DNA of 52,179 nucleotides from positions 1-52,179 of the forward strand of contig NZ_CAMBTS010000013.1 of NCBI RefSeq assembly GCF_945870625.1, in the 5' to 3' direction. Origin of the DNA: Novosphingobium sp. Chol11 (GTDB lineage: Bacteria > Pseudomonadota > Alphaproteobacteria > Sphingomonadales > Sphingomonadaceae). This document shows, one piece after another, positions 49,626-52,179 of this stretch. The translations under genes and the position numbers were made by a program. The notes under the pieces were generated by a model. That model saw only the letters and a program-made list of their open reading frames with translations. It was not told where the DNA came from and did not search any database. Numbering within the stretch: position 1 is the stretch's first letter; each line of letters begins with the position of its first letter.

Positions 49626-51149
49626 TTACTCGGCAGCCTCGCGCACTTCGCCATGCGTGGCCGCAGCTTGCGCCTTGGTGAAGCGCATGATGCCATCGTC
49701 GAGCGGGTTCTGCTTCAGCCAGACTTTGTCGAACACATAGTCCTGGTTGAGCCGCCACGGCATGGTTGGTGCGTTCTTGGGCTGGAGCGCTTGGCCGCGC
49801 TGGATGTAGCCGGAGGAGAGGCCGGTATCGGGGTCCTCGACCAAATCGTGATCCTCGGCCAGGAACGGCGTGGCGACATCCGCGCCGATCGCCTTCATGT
49901 GGTTGAGCAGGCGGCAGATGAAGTCCGAATCGATATCCGCGCGCAGCGTCCACGAGGCGTTGAGATAGCCGAACACTTGCGCCAGATTGGGCAGGTTCGA
50001 ATACATGCAGCCCTTGTAATAATAGTGCTGGTTGAAATCGATCCGCTCGCCGTCCACGCTGAGCGCGATCTTGCCGGCGATGGTCATGGTGAGGCCAGTA
50101 GCGGTGACGATCACGTCGCAATCGAGCCGCCTGCCCGATGTGAGCTGGATGCCCGCCGCGTCGATCCGCGCGATATGGTCGGTCACGACATCGGCCTTGC
50201 CTGCTTTCATCGCCGCAAACAGATCGCCATCGGGAACAAGGCACAGGCGCTGCTCCCATGGGTTGTAGGGCGGGGTGAACGCGGCCTCGTCGTATTTGGG
50301 GCCAAGCGCGGCCTTGATCTTGTCGGTGAGATAAGCGCGCGCCTTTTCGGGCGCGGCGCGCGCGCGCTTGTAGACCATGTCCTGCATTTTCACGTTCTTG
50401 TAGCGCGTGATCCAGTAGGCGAGCTTAGCGGGCAGGAATTTGCGCAGCGCATTGGCGATGGCATCGCGCGCGGGGCGCACGGCATACCACGTCGGCGTGC
50501 GCTGTAGCATGGTAACATGCGCCGCGGTCTCGGCCATCACCGGAACAATCGTCACCGCCGTAGCGCCCGATCCGATCACGACGACGCGCTTGCCCGCATG
50601 GGCCGAATCCTTGGGCCAGAATTGGGGATGCAGCACCGTTCCGGCAAAATCGGCAAGGCCGGGAATCTGTGCGTCATAGGGCTTGTCGTAATCGTAATAG
50701 CCCGCGCCGAGATACAGGAACCGCGCGGTCGTGCGCGAATGCTGGCCATCCGGGCTTTCCGTGGTGATCACCCAATGTGCAGCGGCGCTGTTCCAGTCGG
50801 CGGAGACGACTTTGGTGCCGAGGCGGATGTGGCGGCGGATATCGCGCTCATCGACAATGCGGTTCAGGTATTCGAGGATCGCGGGGCCATCGGCGATCGA
50901 TTTTTCGTGCTTCCACGGTTCGAACACAAAGCCAAGCGTGTGCATGTCGCTGTCCGAACGGACGCCGGGATAGCGAAACAGATCCCATGTGCCGCCGAGG
51001 TTTGCGCGGCGTTCGAACAAGGCAAAGCTGCGATCGGGGCAGAGCATCTGCATGTGCGCGGCCATGCCGATGCCCGATAAGCCCGCGCCGATGATCGCCA
51101 CGTCGATATCGGGCTGCATGTCGCCTGCGATTTTCGATTCCACGCCCAC
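49626..51149 (-). CDS. Flavin-containing monooxygenase (Baeyer-Villiger-like)
   Basis: A 507-residue FAD enzyme: DVAIIGAGLSGIGMAAHMQM for FAD, NLGGTWDLFRYPGVRSDSDM with the GGTW motif, FAGTVLHPQFWPKD matching the F-x-G-x3-H-x3-W-P fingerprint of FMO/BVMO enzymes, and VVVIGSGATAVTIVPVMAET for NADPH. It inserts one oxygen into a ketone or heteroatom substrate. GTG at 51149 follows GGAGAAG; ATG 51119 is also reasonable. Strong terminator downstream; transcribed alone and divergent from corA. Substrate unknown. Confidence 0.92.
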   Translation of the reverse strand: MGVESKIAGDMQPDIDVAIIGAGLSGIGMAAHMQMLCPDRSFALFERRANLGGTWDLFRYPGVRSDSDMHTLGFVFEPWKHEKSIADGPAILEYLNRIVDERDIRRHIRLGTKVVSADWNSAAAHWVITTESPDGQHSRTTARFLYLGAGYYDYDKPYDAQIPGLADFAGTVLHPQFWPKDSAHAGKRVVVIGSGATAVTIVPVMAETAAHVTMLQRTPTWYAVRPARDAIANALRKFLPAKLAYWITRYKNVKMQDMVYKRARAAPEKARAYLTDKIKAALGPKYDEAAFTPPYNPWEQRLCLVPDGDLFAAMKAGKADVVTDHIARIDAAGIQLTSGRRLDCDVIVTATGLTMTIAGKIALSVDGERIDFNQHYYYKGCMYSNLPNLAQVFGYLNASWTLRADIDSDFICRLLNHMKAIGADVATPFLAEDHDLVEDPDTGLSSGYIQRGQALQPKNAPTMPWRLNQDYVFDKVWLKQNPLDDGIMRFTKAQAAATHGEVREAAE

Positions 51150-51285
51150 GGTCTTCTCCAAATTGCTGACATCGGTGTTAGCAAATTCGCCTTCAAATGC
51201 CAGCGCCGTTTCATCGCGCGGTTAAACTGCATCCACGAGCTAAGGCGGATTGCCCTTTGCGCGTCGGCGCGACAAGGACGGTGCC

Positions 51286-52179
51286 ATGCCTGTTATTGCC
51301 GCCCGCCGCTATTCCGCAGGAAAAGCCCTCGACGCCGAGATCGTGCTCGATGGCGCGCCCGCGCGTCCGCCCGGCGCAGAAGCGCATCCCGGCAATTTCG
51401 ATTGGATCGGCCTGTGCGATCCAACGGCGGAGGAAATGGAGCTGGCGCGCCGCCAATATGGCCTGCATCCCCTTGCCATCGAAGACGCGCTCCATCCGCG
51501 CCAGCTGCCCAAAGTCGATGTCTACGGCAGCCAGCTGTTCGTCGTGGCGCGCACGGCGGCGCTCGCCCCCGATGGCGAGGCGATCATCTATGGCCAGACC
51601 GGCTGCTTCATCGGCCGCGATTTCATCATCTCGGTGCGCCTCGGCTCGGCCCGTGCGCATGATGATTTGCGCCGACAGCTCGAATGCAATGCCGAGCGCC
51701 TGGTCGAAGGGGCAGATTATGTGCTCCACGCGGTGCTCGATTTCATCGTCGATGGCTATGTGCCTATTGCCAATGCGCTGGAAGATGCCGCGCAAAAGAT
51801 TGAGGAAGCAGCCATTGATGCCTTTCCCGATCCCGCCACCATCCGCCGCATCTTCCGCCTGCGCCGCGAACTGCGCCGGTTCGACCGGATCATCGGCCCG
51901 ATGGAGGAAATGGTCGAGCGGCTGGCGGTGGCCGATTTGCCGACCATCGATCCCTCGGCGCGGATCTGGTTTCGCGATGTGCTCGATCATGTGCGCCGCG
52001 CGATGGCGCGGATGCAGGCGCTGAAGGAAACGCTCGCCGCCGTCGTCGAAACCGCCAGCCTGCTCGAACAGCGCCGCCAGGGCGAAACCACCCGCCAACT
52101 CGCCGCCTGGGCCGCTATCCTCGCCGTGCCCACCGCAATCGCCGGGATTTATGGTATGAACTTCGAGCACATGCCCGAA
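51286..52179 (+). CDS. CorA-family divalent-cation transporter, partial at window end
   Basis: The first 298 residues of a CorA-like protein: VDVYGSQLFVVARTAALAPD, GFIGRDF-like CFIGRDFIISVRLGSARAHD, a long coiled-coil with RIFRLRRELRRFDRIIGPME, and the first pore helix TRQLAAWAAILAVPTAIAGI ending with the selectivity motif YGMNFEHMPE. The sequence stops there at the window edge; one more helix is expected. CorA pentamers carry Mg2+ or Co2+ into the cell. Confidence 0.93.
   Translation, partial: MPVIAARRYSAGKALDAEIVLDGAPARPPGAEAHPGNFDWIGLCDPTAEEMELARRQYGLHPLAIEDALHPRQLPKVDVYGSQLFVVARTAALAPDGEAIIYGQTGCFIGRDFIISVRLGSARAHDDLRRQLECNAERLVEGADYVLHAVLDFIVDGYVPIANALEDAAQKIEEAAIDAFPDPATIRRIFRLRRELRRFDRIIGPMEEMVERLAVADLPTIDPSARIWFRDVLDHVRRAMARMQALKETLAAVVETASLLEQRRQGETTRQLAAWAAILAVPTAIAGIYGMNFEHMPE

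Noticed and set aside
1..52179. CRISPR arrays, insertion sequences, integrases or prophage genes
   Set aside because: No regularly spaced direct repeats, transposase, integrase or phage structural genes were seen.

Overview
The window looks like a chromosomal piece of a high-GC alphaproteobacterium of the order Sphingomonadales (Novosphingobium/Erythrobacteraceae-like). The evidence is the gene content and order: NDUFA12, DUF2155 and aat together; tRNA-Trp, secE, nusG, rplK and rplA; SigF/NrsF regulation; FdsGBAD formate dehydrogenase; and short intergenic inverted repeats of the kind common in sphingomonads. The first ~130 bases look like the C-terminal part of AcsF, the aerobic Mg-protoporphyrin cyclase, which would point to an aerobic anoxygenic phototroph. 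That fragment is joined head-on to a 3'-truncated patatin gene. The join may be a real deletion or an assembly join at the window edge.

Layout. 1-2000: AcsF/patatin junction and small envelope proteins. 2.2-5.0 kb: ArsR regulator, beta-carbonic anhydrase and SulP transporter. 5.0-6.5 kb: ECF sigma factor with a putative anti-sigma factor. 6.7-7.8 kb: aminotransferase. 7.9-11.1 kb: TadG/TadE-type pilus genes. 11.4-22.0 kb: a metal/thiol stress region with two bufferin precursors, one MNIO (DUF692) enzyme and its DUF2063 partner, DoxX, GST, a DsbA-fold isomerase, a TetR regulator, the membrane anti-sigma factor NrsF, a peroxiredoxin, two LysR regulators and a SigF-type sigma factor. 22.1-26.1 kb: SDR, cyclophilin and two nucleotide-sugar enzymes. 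26.2-32.7 kb: NAD-dependent molybdenum formate dehydrogenase with mobA and fdhD. 32.7-36.2 kb: TonB-like protein, GDP-mannose precursor genes and small proteins. 36.2-39.7 kb: TelA/XpaC-like pair, SDR and a tiny membrane protein. 39.7-44.5 kb: fatty acyl-AMP ligase, recX, DUF192, NDUFA12, DUF2155 and aat. 44.5-48.1 kb: tRNA-Trp, an alcohol dehydrogenase, secE, nusG, rplK and rplA. 48.1-52.2 kb: a UbiC-like lipoprotein, a CinA-like protein, a flavin monooxygenase and a partial CorA.

The most interesting unit is the bufferin region. Both bufferin precursor genes are preceded by the same promoter architecture, GTAAC(C/G)-N16-CGAA, and I found no other intergenic copy by reading the window. This matches the SigF promoter described in Caulobacter. 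A SigF-like sigma factor and its NrsF-type membrane anti-sigma factor are both in the window, but about 3 kb apart rather than adjacent. Only one MNIO/DUF2063 pair is present for two structurally different cysteine-rich precursors. I infer a compact regulon in which NrsF senses metal or oxidant, SigF switches on both precursors, and one enzyme may modify both. Separately, a TetR regulator has a 16-bp palindrome at its own divergent promoter, and a second copy of the palindrome sits 5.9 kb away in front of another small membrane-protein gene.
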